Shown here piece by piece: positions 26,422-35,302 of a DNA stretch of 64,000 bases. Made by a program: the position numbers and the translations under genes. The stretch is taken from positions 62,001 through 126,000 of the forward strand of contig LGYU01000014.1 in NCBI GenBank assembly GCA_001302245.1, read 5' to 3'. The first letter of the stretch is position 1. Each line of letters begins with the position of its first letter. Source of the DNA: Chitinophagaceae bacterium PMP191F (GTDB lineage: Bacteria; Bacteroidota; Bacteroidia; Chitinophagales; Chitinophagaceae). The notes under the pieces are model-generated. The model did not search any database and had not been told where the DNA came from. It was given only the letters and a program-made list of their open reading frames with translations.

Positions 26422-26444
26422 CACTATTTTAATACGAACAGGTA

Positions 26445-28376
26445 TTAACCTAACAAATGACTTACCTGTACTTTATCTTTTATCATATTGCGTACAGCGG
26501 CTGCAATGGCTGGTGCATCATACCCGCTTTCGTGTTGCAGTTCTTTAGGTGTTCCATGTTCTACCAGTCTATCCGGAATACCCAGTATCACCACATCAGC
26601 TTTGTAGTTGTGCTGTGCCATAAACTCCAGGATGGCGCTGCCAAAACCGCCGGTTACTGTACCATCTTCAACAGTTACGATTTTATTGAACTTGCCAAAC
26701 ACTTCATGCAACAATGCTTCATCCAGCGGTTTTACAAAACGCATGTCGTAATGGGCGGGGTTCAATCCTTCTGTTTTCAGTTCACGGATCGCAGCAGTAG
26801 CAAAATTGCCCGGGTGACCCAGTGAAAGAATAGCAACATCTTCTCCGTCTTTTATTTTGCGACCCTTGCCGATCTCAAGTGCTTCAAATGGTGTTTGCCA
26901 TTCGGGCATCACGCCTTCTCCGCGTGGATAGCGGATCACAAACGGATGTGTATTGGTAGGTAACTGTGCCGTGTACATCAGGTTGCGCAATTCTTTTTCA
27001 TTCATGGGCGCGCTTATCACCATGTTAGGTATACAACGCATATATGCTATATCATACGCTCCGTGGTGCGTAGGACCATCTTCGCCTACCAGGCCAGCTC
27101 TGTCTAAACAGAAAATCACGGGCAGGTTTTGGATCGCCACATCATGAATTACCTGGTCGTAGGCCCGTTGCATGAAGGAAGAGTAGATATTGCAGAATAC
27201 CGTTAGCCCCTGTGTTGCCATACCTGCGCTCAATGTAACAGCATGCTGTTCACAGATGCCTACATCAATAGCGCGGTCGGGCATTTTATCCATCATGAAT
27301 TTGAGAGAAGAACCGGAAGGCATTGCCGGTGTAATACCGAAGATCTTACTGTTCTTTTCTGCCAGTTCAATAATGGTTTTACCAAAAACGTCCTGGTATT
27401 TGGGAGGCTGTGGTGTTTCGTATTGTTTTTTATAGATCTCACCGGTGATCTTATCAAACAGGCCCGGCGCGTGCCAGCGTGTCTGATCTTTTTCAGCCAG
27501 TGCGTATCCTTTACCTTTTACCGTAACAACATGCAATAGTTTAGGACCGGGAATGTTTTTCAGATCCTGCAATGTATCGGTAAGCTTGGTAATGTTATGT
27601 CCGTCAATAGGGCCAAAATAACGCAGCTTCAGCGCTTCAAAAAGGTTGCTGCTTTTATTGATGAAGCCTTTGATGCTGTGTTCCAGCTTGCTGGCCATTT
27701 CACGACTGAAGTTTTTACCTACCGGTAGTTTACCCAATGCTTTCCAGATATCATCCTTAAACTTGTTATAGGTTTGAGAAATGGAAATGTCTGTCAGGTA
27801 TTCTTTCAGCGCGCCCACATTGGGATCAATGCTCATGCAGTTATCGTTCAGAATGATCAGGATATCTGAATCGGCTACACCTGCATGATTCATTCCTTCA
27901 AAGGCCAGACCTGCTGTCAGCGCGCCATCGCCAATAACGGCAACAGCCTTCCTGTTCTCGCCCTGGTATTTGGCAGCAATGGCCATACCCAATGCGGCTG
28001 AAATGGAAGTGGAAGAGTGCCCTACGCCGAAAGTGTCATATTCGCTTTCTGCACGATTAGGGAAACCGCTGATACCATGGTACTTGCGGTTGGAAGGAAA
28101 TTCATCACGGCGACCAGTAAGTATTTTATGTCCATAAGCCTGGTGACCTACATCCCATACCAGTTGGTCGTACGGTGTATTATAAATATAATGCAATGCA
28201 ACGGTAAGCTCTACCACACCCAGGCTGGCAGCAAAATGCCCGCCATGTACACTCACTACATCAATGATATACTGACGCAGTTCATCACATACCTGGGGTA
28301 ATTGTTCCCTGCCTAATTTTTTAAGATCGGCAGGAGAATTTATTATTTTCAATAAGGGGCCAGGAGTAATCTCCAT
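26445..28376 (-). CDS. dxs: 1-deoxy-D-xylulose-5-phosphate synthase
   Basis: First step of the MEP isoprenoid pathway: joins pyruvate and glyceraldehyde-3-phosphate using thiamine diphosphate. At 643 residues it is full length. Marks are HGGHFAASLGVVELT, the histidine in VWDVGHQAYGHKILTGR, the thiamine motif GDGALTAGLAFEGMNHAG, and CEQHAVTLSAGMATQG plus DRAGLVGEDGPTHHG in the second half. It is divergent from the sensor kinase gene. It feeds isoprenoids, including the geranylgeranyl diphosphate used by the GGGP synthase-like gene at 42412. Confidence 0.97.
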   Translation of the reverse strand: MEITPGPLLKIINSPADLKKLGREQLPQVCDELRQYIIDVVSVHGGHFAASLGVVELTVALHYIYNTPYDQLVWDVGHQAYGHKILTGRRDEFPSNRKYHGISGFPNRAESEYDTFGVGHSSTSISAALGMAIAAKYQGENRKAVAVIGDGALTAGLAFEGMNHAGVADSDILIILNDNCMSIDPNVGALKEYLTDISISQTYNKFKDDIWKALGKLPVGKNFSREMASKLEHSIKGFINKSSNLFEALKLRYFGPIDGHNITKLTDTLQDLKNIPGPKLLHVVTVKGKGYALAEKDQTRWHAPGLFDKITGEIYKKQYETPQPPKYQDVFGKTIIELAEKNSKIFGITPAMPSGSSLKFMMDKMPDRAIDVGICEQHAVTLSAGMATQGLTVFCNIYSSFMQRAYDQVIHDVAIQNLPVIFCLDRAGLVGEDGPTHHGAYDIAYMRCIPNMVISAPMNEKELRNLMYTAQLPTNTHPFVIRYPRGEGVMPEWQTPFEALEIGKGRKIKDGEDVAILSLGHPGNFATAAIRELKTEGLNPAHYDMRFVKPLDEALLHEVFGKFNKIVTVEDGTVTGGFGSAILEFMAQHNYKADVVILGIPDRLVEHGTPKELQHESGYDAPAIAAAVRNMIKDKVQVSHLLG

Positions 28377-28395
28377 CTGGGCAAAATTTAAGCAT

Positions 28396-28403
28396 CAAAA
28401 GTA
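28396..28403 (-). promoter_or_regulatory. Bacteroidota -7 element for dxs
   Basis: TACTTTTG on the minus strand, 20 bp before the dxs ATG. The upstream half is not clear. Confidence 0.45.
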
Positions 28404-28593
28404 CATTTTTCCCACGTCAAGTGCGCACAGAACCTCATTTTAACACAACAAATTCAATACCGCTGAGGTTGCAGAAACAGGCAATTTTTTGTTGATTTAC
28501 AGGCCGGTACCCCAAAACTGCTGCGCAGCGCTGCCGGTAGGCCATTTATTAGGCCATATATCCTAAATGAACTATATAAACTGGCTAATTACC

Positions 28594-28601
28594 TAGATTT
28601 G
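28594..28601 (+). promoter_or_regulatory. Bacteroidota -7 element for the sensor kinase gene
   Basis: TAGATTTG fits TAnnTTTG and ends 15 bp before the ATG at 28617, arguing for that start over the in-frame TTG at 28599, which overlaps the element. Confidence 0.5.
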
Positions 28602-28616
28602 CCAGGTTCAACACCT

Positions 28617-29666
28617 ATGGCAAAAAAAATATCATACTACTGGATTTGCCAGGTATGCGGATGGAGCGCTTTTATCCTGGCGTACATCTTCTTTTACCTG
28701 ACATTGCGCACGAGGGTCACAGCAAATTTCTATAACGTACTGATGGTGGATGCAGTGGTGGGCTTTACCGTTACCCACGTAATGCGCATTTTCATCAAGC
28801 AGTACAGGTTTGTAGAAAAGCCCGTGAACAAGCAGATCTTTTATATCATCTTCAGTTCGGTGCTGGCCTCTTTTGTGTACGCATCTATTGCCGCTTCACT
28901 TGAACAATTGCTCAAAATAGAACCGGACAGGCTGAAGGCCATGGCCCTTACTACCAAGATCATGTGGGCTATTCTGGGTTGTTTCCCTTTCATTCTTATC
29001 TGGACACTGATTTACTTTGCCTATCACTTTGTATTGAGAACAAGACAGTCGCAGTTCGACAGGATACGATTGGAAGCGCTGGTAAAAGAACTGGAACTGA
29101 AAACCATCAAATCGCATATCAACCCGCATTTTATTTTCAATGCCCTGAACAGTATCCGCGCTCTGATCGATGAAAATCCCAATCGCGCCCGGAATGCCAT
29201 TACAGAGCTGAGCAATATCCTGCGCAGCAGTATGCAGGCTGAAAAAGTGGAAACCGTGCCTTTTGAACGAGAACTGAACATTGTAAAAGATTACCTGGCA
29301 CTGGAGTACATTCGTTTTGAAGATCGCCTGAAAATAGAATATGAAATTGATGAGGATACGCTTGATCAGCCGGTACCACCCATGATGCTGCAGACACTGG
29401 TAGAGAATGCTATTAAACACGGTATTGGAAAACAGGTGAGTGGTGGTATGGTAAAAGTGATCTCCGACTTCAAAGATAATTTCCACGAGCTGGTTGTACA
29501 AAACTCCGGTTACCTGAATGGACAGCGGAATGGTGACGGATTCGGGTTGTCCAGTACCAAAAACAGGTTGCAGTTATTGTTTGGCGAAAAAGCTAACTTT
29601 GAGATCAAGCAGGTTGAGAACGGACTGGTAGAAGCCAGGGTGCAGATACCTGTTTACATAAATTAA
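28617..29666 (+). CDS. LytS/YehU-type sensor histidine kinase
   Basis: A 349-residue membrane kinase. Four hydrophobic segments (about residues 10-150) are followed by the His_kinase domain with the phosphoacceptor region LKSHINPHFIFNALNSI (histidine in NPHFIFN), and an HATPase_c domain with VENAIKHGIG (N-box) and GFGLSSTKNRLQLLFG. There is no recognisable extracellular sensor domain, so the membrane helices themselves may sense. The response regulator starts 5 bp downstream, forming a LytTR two-component pair typical of Bacteroidota. Confidence 0.93.
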   Translation: MAKKISYYWICQVCGWSAFILAYIFFYLTLRTRVTANFYNVLMVDAVVGFTVTHVMRIFIKQYRFVEKPVNKQIFYIIFSSVLASFVYASIAASLEQLLKIEPDRLKAMALTTKIMWAILGCFPFILIWTLIYFAYHFVLRTRQSQFDRIRLEALVKELELKTIKSHINPHFIFNALNSIRALIDENPNRARNAITELSNILRSSMQAEKVETVPFERELNIVKDYLALEYIRFEDRLKIEYEIDEDTLDQPVPPMMLQTLVENAIKHGIGKQVSGGMVKVISDFKDNFHELVVQNSGYLNGQRNGDGFGLSSTKNRLQLLFGEKANFEIKQVENGLVEARVQIPVYIN

Positions 29667-29671
29667 GGAAT

Positions 29672-30406
29672 ATGATCAAAGCCATTATTATTGATGACGA
29701 ACGTTTGGCCAGGAATGAGCTGAAGAAACTATTAATGGACTTTCCCGAAATTGAAGTGGTGGCCGAAGCTGCCAATGCCGTAGAAGGGATCGAAAAAATT
29801 GAAAATATCAATCCGGACCTGGTATTTCTTGATATACAGATGCCTGGTAAAACCGGGTTTGATCTGTTGTCGGAGCTGGATAGAACTCCCAACGTTATTT
29901 TCACTACAGCCTATGATGAATATGCGCTGAAGGCATTTGATGTAAATGCCCTGGATTACCTGCTGAAACCAGTAGAGCCTAAGCGCCTGGCAGATGCAAT
30001 TCAGAAACTGCATCTGCAGGAAGAGCGTGATCAAAATCCCGTAAATCCGGCCAACGTCAATCGTTCTATCCTGAACGAAGACGACCAGGTGTTTGTGAAA
30101 GATGGAGAACGCTGCTGGTTTGTAAAGCTGTCAGATATCCGTTTGTTTGAAAGTGTGGGCAACTATGCGAAAGTGTATTTTGGTCCCAACAAACCGTTGA
30201 TCTTAAAATCGCTCAATGCACTGGAAGAAAGACTGGATGAAAAGATCTTTTTCCGCGCCAACCGTAAGCATATTGTAAACCTGCGGCTGATAGATAAGAT
30301 CGAACCTTATTTTAATGGCGGTTTATTGCTGGAGTTGAAAGGCGGTGAAAAAATTGAAGTAAGCCGACGACAGACGGTGAAGTTTAAAGAAATGATGAGC
30401 CTTTAA
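29672..30406 (+). CDS. LytTR-family response regulator
   Basis: A 244-residue regulator. The receiver domain (residues 1-120) has the acidic pair in IIIDDERLAR, the phosphoacceptor aspartate in LVFLDIQMPG at about residue 54, the TTAYDEYALKAF segment and the lysine in YLLKPVE. A LytTR DNA-binding domain follows (about 140-240) with SVGNYAKVYF and FFRANRKHIVNL. Targets are unknown. Same operon as the kinase. Confidence 0.95.
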   Translation: MIKAIIIDDERLARNELKKLLMDFPEIEVVAEAANAVEGIEKIENINPDLVFLDIQMPGKTGFDLLSELDRTPNVIFTTAYDEYALKAFDVNALDYLLKPVEPKRLADAIQKLHLQEERDQNPVNPANVNRSILNEDDQVFVKDGERCWFVKLSDIRLFESVGNYAKVYFGPNKPLILKSLNALEERLDEKIFFRANRKHIVNLRLIDKIEPYFNGGLLLELKGGEKIEVSRRQTVKFKEMMSL

Positions 30407-30416
30407 AATAACATGG

Positions 30417-30446
30417 AATGGCATCGGTAAAGGATGCCATTTTTTA
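30417..30446 (+). terminator. Terminator after the two-component pair
   Basis: aatggcatc (30417-30425) pairs with gatgccatt (30433-30441), followed by TTTTTA, 10 bp after the regulator stop. Confidence 0.85.
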
Positions 30447-30481
30447 TTTGATTTTTCTTTCCCTAAAAAACCATTCTATAC

Positions 30482-31768
30482 ATGCTAAAAAAGATAGCCC
30501 TTTGCAGTGTTGCGCTATTGGCTGCCAAACAAAGTTTTTTACAGAGTATTGATAAAATCATCAATGCTGCTGAAGTAGAACGCATTGAACGCATTTTATC
30601 TGCTGATGATATGCAGGGACGTCGCACGTTTACACCCGGTATTGATAAAGCTGCAGATTTTATTGCAGAAGAGTTTAAAAAATCAGGCATTAAACCTGTA
30701 GATGGTAAATCGTATTTCCAGGAATTTGCTATGATCCGTACCAAATCAACTTCTGCTGCGGTAACTGTCAATGGTACTGCTATTGAAGATAAGAATGTAC
30801 TGGTGTTGTCTGCACAACCTGAGATCGCTATTAAAACTCCCGGTAAATATGAGCTGGTGACTATCGGTGCAACTGATACACTGTCATCTGTGATCACACG
30901 TTTGCAGAAAACCAACAAAACTTATTTTCTGCAGGTAGATACAGCACATGCACGGATGTTTGCCAATACCAAACGTCGTGCTGCACAATTCTTTTTCAAT
31001 GACGCTACTATTGTTGCTGTATTGACAGCCGAACCTGTTAAGAATTGTGATATAAACTATAAACAAGAGGTTACTAAAATGCCTTTGAAAAATGTGGTAG
31101 GCATTATTCCTGGCAAAAGCAGAAAAGATGAATACGTGATCTTCTCTGGTCACTATGATCACCTGGGTATTGGTAAACCTGATGCTAAAGGTGATTCTAT
31201 TTTTAATGGTGCGAATGATGATGCAGCAGGCTCTACTGCTGTAATGATGCTGGCACACTATTTTGCACAGCAGAAAAATAACGAACGCACATTGATCTTT
31301 GCTACGTTCACTGCTGAAGAAATAGGTGGGTTTGGTGCGCAATATTTCAGCCGACAGTTTGATCCGGCCAAAGTAATGGCTATGTTCAATATTGAAATGA
31401 TCGGCACTGAAAGCAAATGGGGAACAAATTCTGCTTACATCACAGGTTATGAAAAAAGCAGCATGGGTGAGATATTAAGTAAGAACCTGGAAAAAACCAG
31501 CTTTAAATTTTATCCTGATCCCTATACTGCGCAAAACCTTTTCTATCGTTCTGATAATGCTACACTAGCCAGACTGGGTGTACCTGCGCATACCATTTCT
31601 ACCTCCAAAATGGATAATGAACCCAATTATCACAAACAAAGCGATGAGATTGGTACACTGGATATGAAGAACATGGCAGAGATCATCAAAGCTATTGCTA
31701 TCAGCTCTACTTCTATTGTTGCAGGAAAAGATACACCATCAAGAGTAGATGCCAGCCAGTTAAGATAA
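30482..31768 (+). CDS. M28-family metallopeptidase, exported
   Basis: A 428-residue zinc peptidase. A short hydrophobic N-terminus (KKIALCSVALLAAKQ) suggests export. The M28 ligands are visible: His in FSGHYDHLG, Asp in NGANDDAAGST, the Glu pair in FTAEEIGG, and the last histidine in EPNYHKQSDE. A protease-associated-like region precedes the catalytic domain. Likely an aminopeptidase in the periplasm; the exact specificity is unknown. It is unlike the larger M28 gene at 55988. Confidence 0.88.
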   Translation: MLKKIALCSVALLAAKQSFLQSIDKIINAAEVERIERILSADDMQGRRTFTPGIDKAADFIAEEFKKSGIKPVDGKSYFQEFAMIRTKSTSAAVTVNGTAIEDKNVLVLSAQPEIAIKTPGKYELVTIGATDTLSSVITRLQKTNKTYFLQVDTAHARMFANTKRRAAQFFFNDATIVAVLTAEPVKNCDINYKQEVTKMPLKNVVGIIPGKSRKDEYVIFSGHYDHLGIGKPDAKGDSIFNGANDDAAGSTAVMMLAHYFAQQKNNERTLIFATFTAEEIGGFGAQYFSRQFDPAKVMAMFNIEMIGTESKWGTNSAYITGYEKSSMGEILSKNLEKTSFKFYPDPYTAQNLFYRSDNATLARLGVPAHTISTSKMDNEPNYHKQSDEIGTLDMKNMAEIIKAIAISSTSIVAGKDTPSRVDASQLR

Positions 31769-31771
31769 TGT

Positions 31772-31901
31772 GCAAATTTGACAATATGCGCATGTGCAAA
31801 AGCTTTTAAATAAGAAAACCCCGGATACCCCGGGGTTCTTTATTTATCAGTAATCTGTAAATATGTATTTCATTAGTACTTCAGCTAATTGTCAAATTTG
31901 C
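31772..31901. repeat. Inverted word pair gcaaatttgacaat around a terminator
   Basis: gcaaatttgacaat (31772-31785) occurs inverted as attgtcaaatttgc (31888-31901). The right copy encodes the last codons of argH (Lys-Phe-Asp-Asn) and abuts its TAG stop. The left copy begins 3 bp after the M28 peptidase stop codon. Confidence 0.6.
31815..31844. terminator. Bidirectional terminator between M28 peptidase gene and argH
   Basis: aaccccgg (31817-31824) pairs with ccggggtt (31830-31837), followed by CTTTATTT on the plus strand and, on the minus strand, by TTTTCTTA. It sits between convergent genes. Confidence 0.75.
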
Positions 31902-33189
31902 TAATCGTTTTCTTCATTGCCGCAGCGATCATTTCATTGCACAGGTTACCGATACTGCCTTCATGCGTATGGTGTAGCTGTTTTTTATAATCGAACTGGA
32001 AAGTGCCTTTTTCAATCTGGTTACCCACTTCTTTATAAGCTTCACGGAAAGGAATGCCTTTGTTCACCAGTTCATTTACAGCTTCCACACTGAACAGGTA
32101 CCTGTATTTCTCATCGTCCAGGATATTGTCTTTTACTGAAATGTTTGACAACATCAAACGGGTGAGTTGCAAACAGGCTTTCAGCTCTTCAATAGCCGGG
32201 AACAGTATCTCTTTGGTCAATTGCAGATCACGATGATAACCGGAAGGCAGGTTGTTTACCAGCAATACCAGTTCATTGGGAACGCTTTGTATACGGCTGC
32301 ATTTGGCGCGGATCAGCTCAAATACATCCGGGTTCTTTTTATGCGGCATGATGCTGCTGCCTGTGGTCAGTTCGGAAGGAAAGGAGATGAAGCCAAAATT
32401 CTGGTTGATATACAAACAGCAATCCATGGCCAGTTTCCCCAATGTAGCAGCCACACTGCTCATACCCATAGCTACTACTTTTTCAGCTTTACCGCGGGTC
32501 ATCTGCGCATATACTGAATTGTAGTTGGGTGATGCAAAATACATCAGTTCGGTAGTCATGGTTCTGTTCAGCGGGAAAGAAGAGCCATAACCGGCACCGC
32601 TTCCCAGCGGATTTTTGTTAGCTACCGCATAAGCGGCTGCCAACAATTCCATATCATCTACCAGGCTTTCTGCATAAGCCCCAAACCACAATCCAAAAGA
32701 TGAGGGCATGGCAATCTGCAGATGCGTATAGCCGGGTAATAATTTGTCTTTGAATTTTTCGCTTTGTTCAATCAGCAGGTCAAACAACTGTTGTACTTCA
32801 GCTTTGACAGCCAGTACTTCTGCACGCAGGAACAATTTGATATCTACTGCCACCTGGTCGTTGCGACTGCGACCGCTGTGGATCTTCTTCCCGGCATCAC
32901 CGATCATGTTGGTCAGCAGAAACTCCACCTGCGAGTGTACATCTTCAATACCTTCTTCTATGACGAATTTTCCCTGCTCAATATTCTGGGCTATGGTATG
33001 TAATGCAGCTACCGCTTTGTCAGCTTCTTCCTGCGTCATCAACCCTACAGTGGCCAGCATTTTTACATGCGCTATGGAACCCTGTACATCGTATTTTGCC
33101 AGCAGCAGATCAAATTCCTTATCACGACCCACCGTAAACTGTTCTACCAATTGAGAGGTGCTGGTAGATTCTTTACTCCATAGTTTCAT
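31885..33189 (-). CDS. argH: Argininosuccinate lyase
   Basis: Last step of arginine synthesis: splits argininosuccinate into arginine and fumarate. At 434 residues it is of normal size. Marks are EGIEDVHSQVEFLL, HSGRSRNDQVAVDI, LPGYTHLQIAMPSSFG and the flexible catalytic-serine loop GSSIMPHKKNPD. It is the last gene of the arginine cluster, and its final codons lie in a word repeat. It is separated from argE' by 133 bp that hold two inverted word repeats. Confidence 0.97.
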   Translation of the reverse strand: MKLWSKESTSTSQLVEQFTVGRDKEFDLLLAKYDVQGSIAHVKMLATVGLMTQEEADKAVAALHTIAQNIEQGKFVIEEGIEDVHSQVEFLLTNMIGDAGKKIHSGRSRNDQVAVDIKLFLRAEVLAVKAEVQQLFDLLIEQSEKFKDKLLPGYTHLQIAMPSSFGLWFGAYAESLVDDMELLAAAYAVANKNPLGSGAGYGSSFPLNRTMTTELMYFASPNYNSVYAQMTRGKAEKVVAMGMSSVAATLGKLAMDCCLYINQNFGFISFPSELTTGSSIMPHKKNPDVFELIRAKCSRIQSVPNELVLLVNNLPSGYHRDLQLTKEILFPAIEELKACLQLTRLMLSNISVKDNILDDEKYRYLFSVEAVNELVNKGIPFREAYKEVGNQIEKGTFQFDYKKQLHHTHEGSIGNLCNEMIAAAMKKTISKFDN

Positions 33190-33202
33190 ATCTTAATTTC
33201 TT

Positions 33203-33341
33203 TTAGGTTATAGGTTGTAAGTGATAAGTTATATGTTTTAGTCATCCGGTTATTAGTATTTGCCCGGTTGTAGCTTTTGCTCTTGGTTAACAATATTTCA
33301 GCAACAGCCGCAAACCTATAACCTACAACTTATTACTTAAA
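33203..33341. repeat. Inverted word-repeat pair in the argE'-argH spacer
   Basis: Left part (33203-33236) contains aggttataggttgtaagtgataagtt; right part (33312-33341) contains cctataacctacaacttattacttaaa, the same words on the other strand. The right part includes the last codons (Leu-Ser-Asn-Lys-Leu) and stop of argE'. aacttattacttaaa (33327-33341) is identical to 19036-19050. The 75 bp between show no gene. Confidence 0.65.
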
Positions 33342-34408
33342 ACATGTTCCAGTAACTTCACATACAACGCAATCCCTTCTTTGATCTCTTCAATATAAAT
33401 GTATTCGTCGGCAGTGTGGCTGCGAGCTGAATCACCGGGACCGATCTTTAATGCGGCAAACGGCATCAACGCTTTGTCTGATGTGGTAGGTGATCCATAA
33501 TAGCTTCTACCCAACGCAATGCCTGCCTGTACTATCGGATGATCTATAGAAATTCCGGTTGAACGTAAACGCATACTTCTGGGTTGTACTGAACTTTGAA
33601 CATGTTCCTGTATCACTGCCAATATTTCTTCAAAAGTATACAACTCATTCACACGGGTGTCCACTACAAATTTGCATTGTGCGGGCACCACATTGTGCGC
33701 TTTATTATCTGTTTCTATAACTGTTACACTCATTTTTACCGGTCCCAGCAGGTCAGATACTTTGGGAAAACGGTAAGTGCGGAACCATTCAATATCCCGC
33801 AGTGCATTATATACGGCATTATCTCCCTCTTCACGGGCGGCATGACCAGCTTTGCCATGTGTTACAGCATCCAGCACCATTAGTCCGCGCTCTGCTACAG
33901 CCATTTGCATTTGTGTTGGTTCACCTACTACCCCAAAGGAGATGGGTCCCAGTTCAGGAATTACCAGTTCAATGCCATTCAAACCGCTGATCTCTTCTTC
34001 GGCAGAAGCGGCCAATATAAAGTTGTATTGCAGATCTGTTCTTTCGTAAAAATAAAGAAAGGCAGCAATCAGCGATACCAGTGGGCCGCCAGCATCATTA
34101 CTGCCAAGTCCGAACAGTTTTCCATCTTTTTCAACAGGAGTAAACGGATCAAGCGTATACCCTTTGTTGGGTTTTACGGTATCGTGATGAGAGTTCAGCA
34201 GGATGGTAGGCTTGGATGCGTCAAAGTGTTTGTTCTTTGCCCAAACATTGTATCCTTTCTGTTGGACCGGGATATTGCGTTGCTGAAAAAATGCAGTGAG
34301 GATAGCGGCTGTCTGATCTTCTTCTTTACTAAAAGAAGGTGTACTGATCAGTTGTTTCAGCAGTTCAATTGCATCCTTTTGTAATGTATGTAGATCGGTT
34401 GTTACCAT
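33323..34408 (-). CDS. M20 N-acyl-ornithine/N-acyl-citrulline deacylase (ArgE-type)
   Basis: A 361-residue zinc peptidase-fold enzyme. Metal ligands appear in SHHDTVKPN, LGSNDAGGPL, SAEEEISG, GEPTQM and near the C-terminus in RSHTADEYI. In clusters that carry the argF' transcarbamylase the acyl group is removed after carbamoylation, so the substrate here should be N-acyl-citrulline (acetyl or succinyl) rather than acetylornithine. This is inferred from the neighbours. The stop codon falls in a word repeat. Confidence 0.88.
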   Translation of the reverse strand: MVTTDLHTLQKDAIELLKQLISTPSFSKEEDQTAAILTAFFQQRNIPVQQKGYNVWAKNKHFDASKPTILLNSHHDTVKPNKGYTLDPFTPVEKDGKLFGLGSNDAGGPLVSLIAAFLYFYERTDLQYNFILAASAEEEISGLNGIELVIPELGPISFGVVGEPTQMQMAVAERGLMVLDAVTHGKAGHAAREEGDNAVYNALRDIEWFRTYRFPKVSDLLGPVKMSVTVIETDNKAHNVVPAQCKFVVDTRVNELYTFEEILAVIQEHVQSSVQPRSMRLRSTGISIDHPIVQAGIALGRSYYGSPTTSDKALMPFAALKIGPGDSARSHTADEYIYIEEIKEGIALYVKLLEHVLSNKL

Positions 34409-34411
34409 ATA

Positions 34412-34490
34412 GTAATTGAAAGTTGAGCATTGAAAATCGATTATTGAATATTAACTCTCAATATACAATGAACAATTTTCAATATTCACA
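34412..34490. repeat. Inverted word repeat (attgaaaat type) between argB and argE'
   Basis: cattgaaaat (34428-34437) is inverted as attttcaat (34475-34483) within a run of related words (attgaa, gaatatt, caatata, caatattc). It starts just upstream of the argE' start codon. It carries no gene. Confidence 0.5.
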
Positions 34491-34508
34491 TAAACGCTAC
34501 CAGGTTGG

Positions 34509-35297
34509 TTAACCCTGTAACTTAATAGTAGTTCCCTTTTCTCCCTTTACCAATTGCTGCAATTCTTCTGCTTTACCGATAATCACGCGGTGTACACCAC
34601 TATTCAGTGCTGCAAAGGCATTGTCCAGTTTAGGGATCATACCGGCAAAGATCTTCTGTTCTGCTTTCAGTGTCTGGTAATGATGGGGAGTAATAACAGA
34701 AATAACTGTATTATCATCATTGGCATCCAGCAAAACACCGCTCTTTTCAAAAGAATATACCAGGTTCACTTTGTATTGTGTACCCAGTGAGCGCGCAGTT
34801 TCCTGTGCAATGGTGTCTGCATTGGTATTCAGCAACTGGCCGTGCTTGTCATGTGTAATAGGTGCCAGCACTACTGCTATGTCCTGTTCCAGCAGGCTGT
34901 TCAGCAGCTTGCTGTTTACACTGTCCACATCACCCACAAAACCATAATCAGTATTAGCATTGGTCCTTTTATGTGCCTGTATCACGTTGCCGTCTGCACC
35001 GCTCATACCAATAGCATTGCAACCATGCATCTGTAACTGTGCCACAATGTTCTTATTGATCAGACCGGCATATACCATGGTAACGATCTTCAGTGTTTCA
35101 GCATCGGTGATCCTTCTGCCGTCTACCATTTGCTGCGGAATGTTCAATTGTGCAGCCATCTTGGTAGCCAGTTTACCGCCACCATGTACCAGTATTTTTT
35201 TACCGGGCAGTTTGGCAAAATCTTCCAGGAAAGCCGGCAATTTTGCTGCGTCATCAATAATATTACCGCCGATCTTGATTACATACAGGTTGTCCAT
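34509..35297 (-). CDS. argB: N-acetyl- (or N-succinyl-) glutamate kinase
   Basis: Phosphorylates the side-chain carboxyl of N-acylglutamate. At 262 residues it has the glycine-rich opening VIKIGGNIID, LVHGGGKLATKMA, and the amino-acid-kinase nucleotide site toward the C-terminus (AGMIPKLDNAFAAL). In Bacteroides relatives the natural substrate is N-succinylglutamate, so the acyl group is left open. Only 5 bp separate it from argF'. Confidence 0.93.
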   Translation of the reverse strand: MDNLYVIKIGGNIIDDAAKLPAFLEDFAKLPGKKILVHGGGKLATKMAAQLNIPQQMVDGRRITDAETLKIVTMVYAGLINKNIVAQLQMHGCNAIGMSGADGNVIQAHKRTNANTDYGFVGDVDSVNSKLLNSLLEQDIAVVLAPITHDKHGQLLNTNADTIAQETARSLGTQYKVNLVYSFEKSGVLLDANDDNTVISVITPHHYQTLKAEQKIFAGMIPKLDNAFAALNSGVHRVIIGKAEELQQLVKGEKGTTIKLQG

Positions 35298-35302
35298 AGG
35301 GC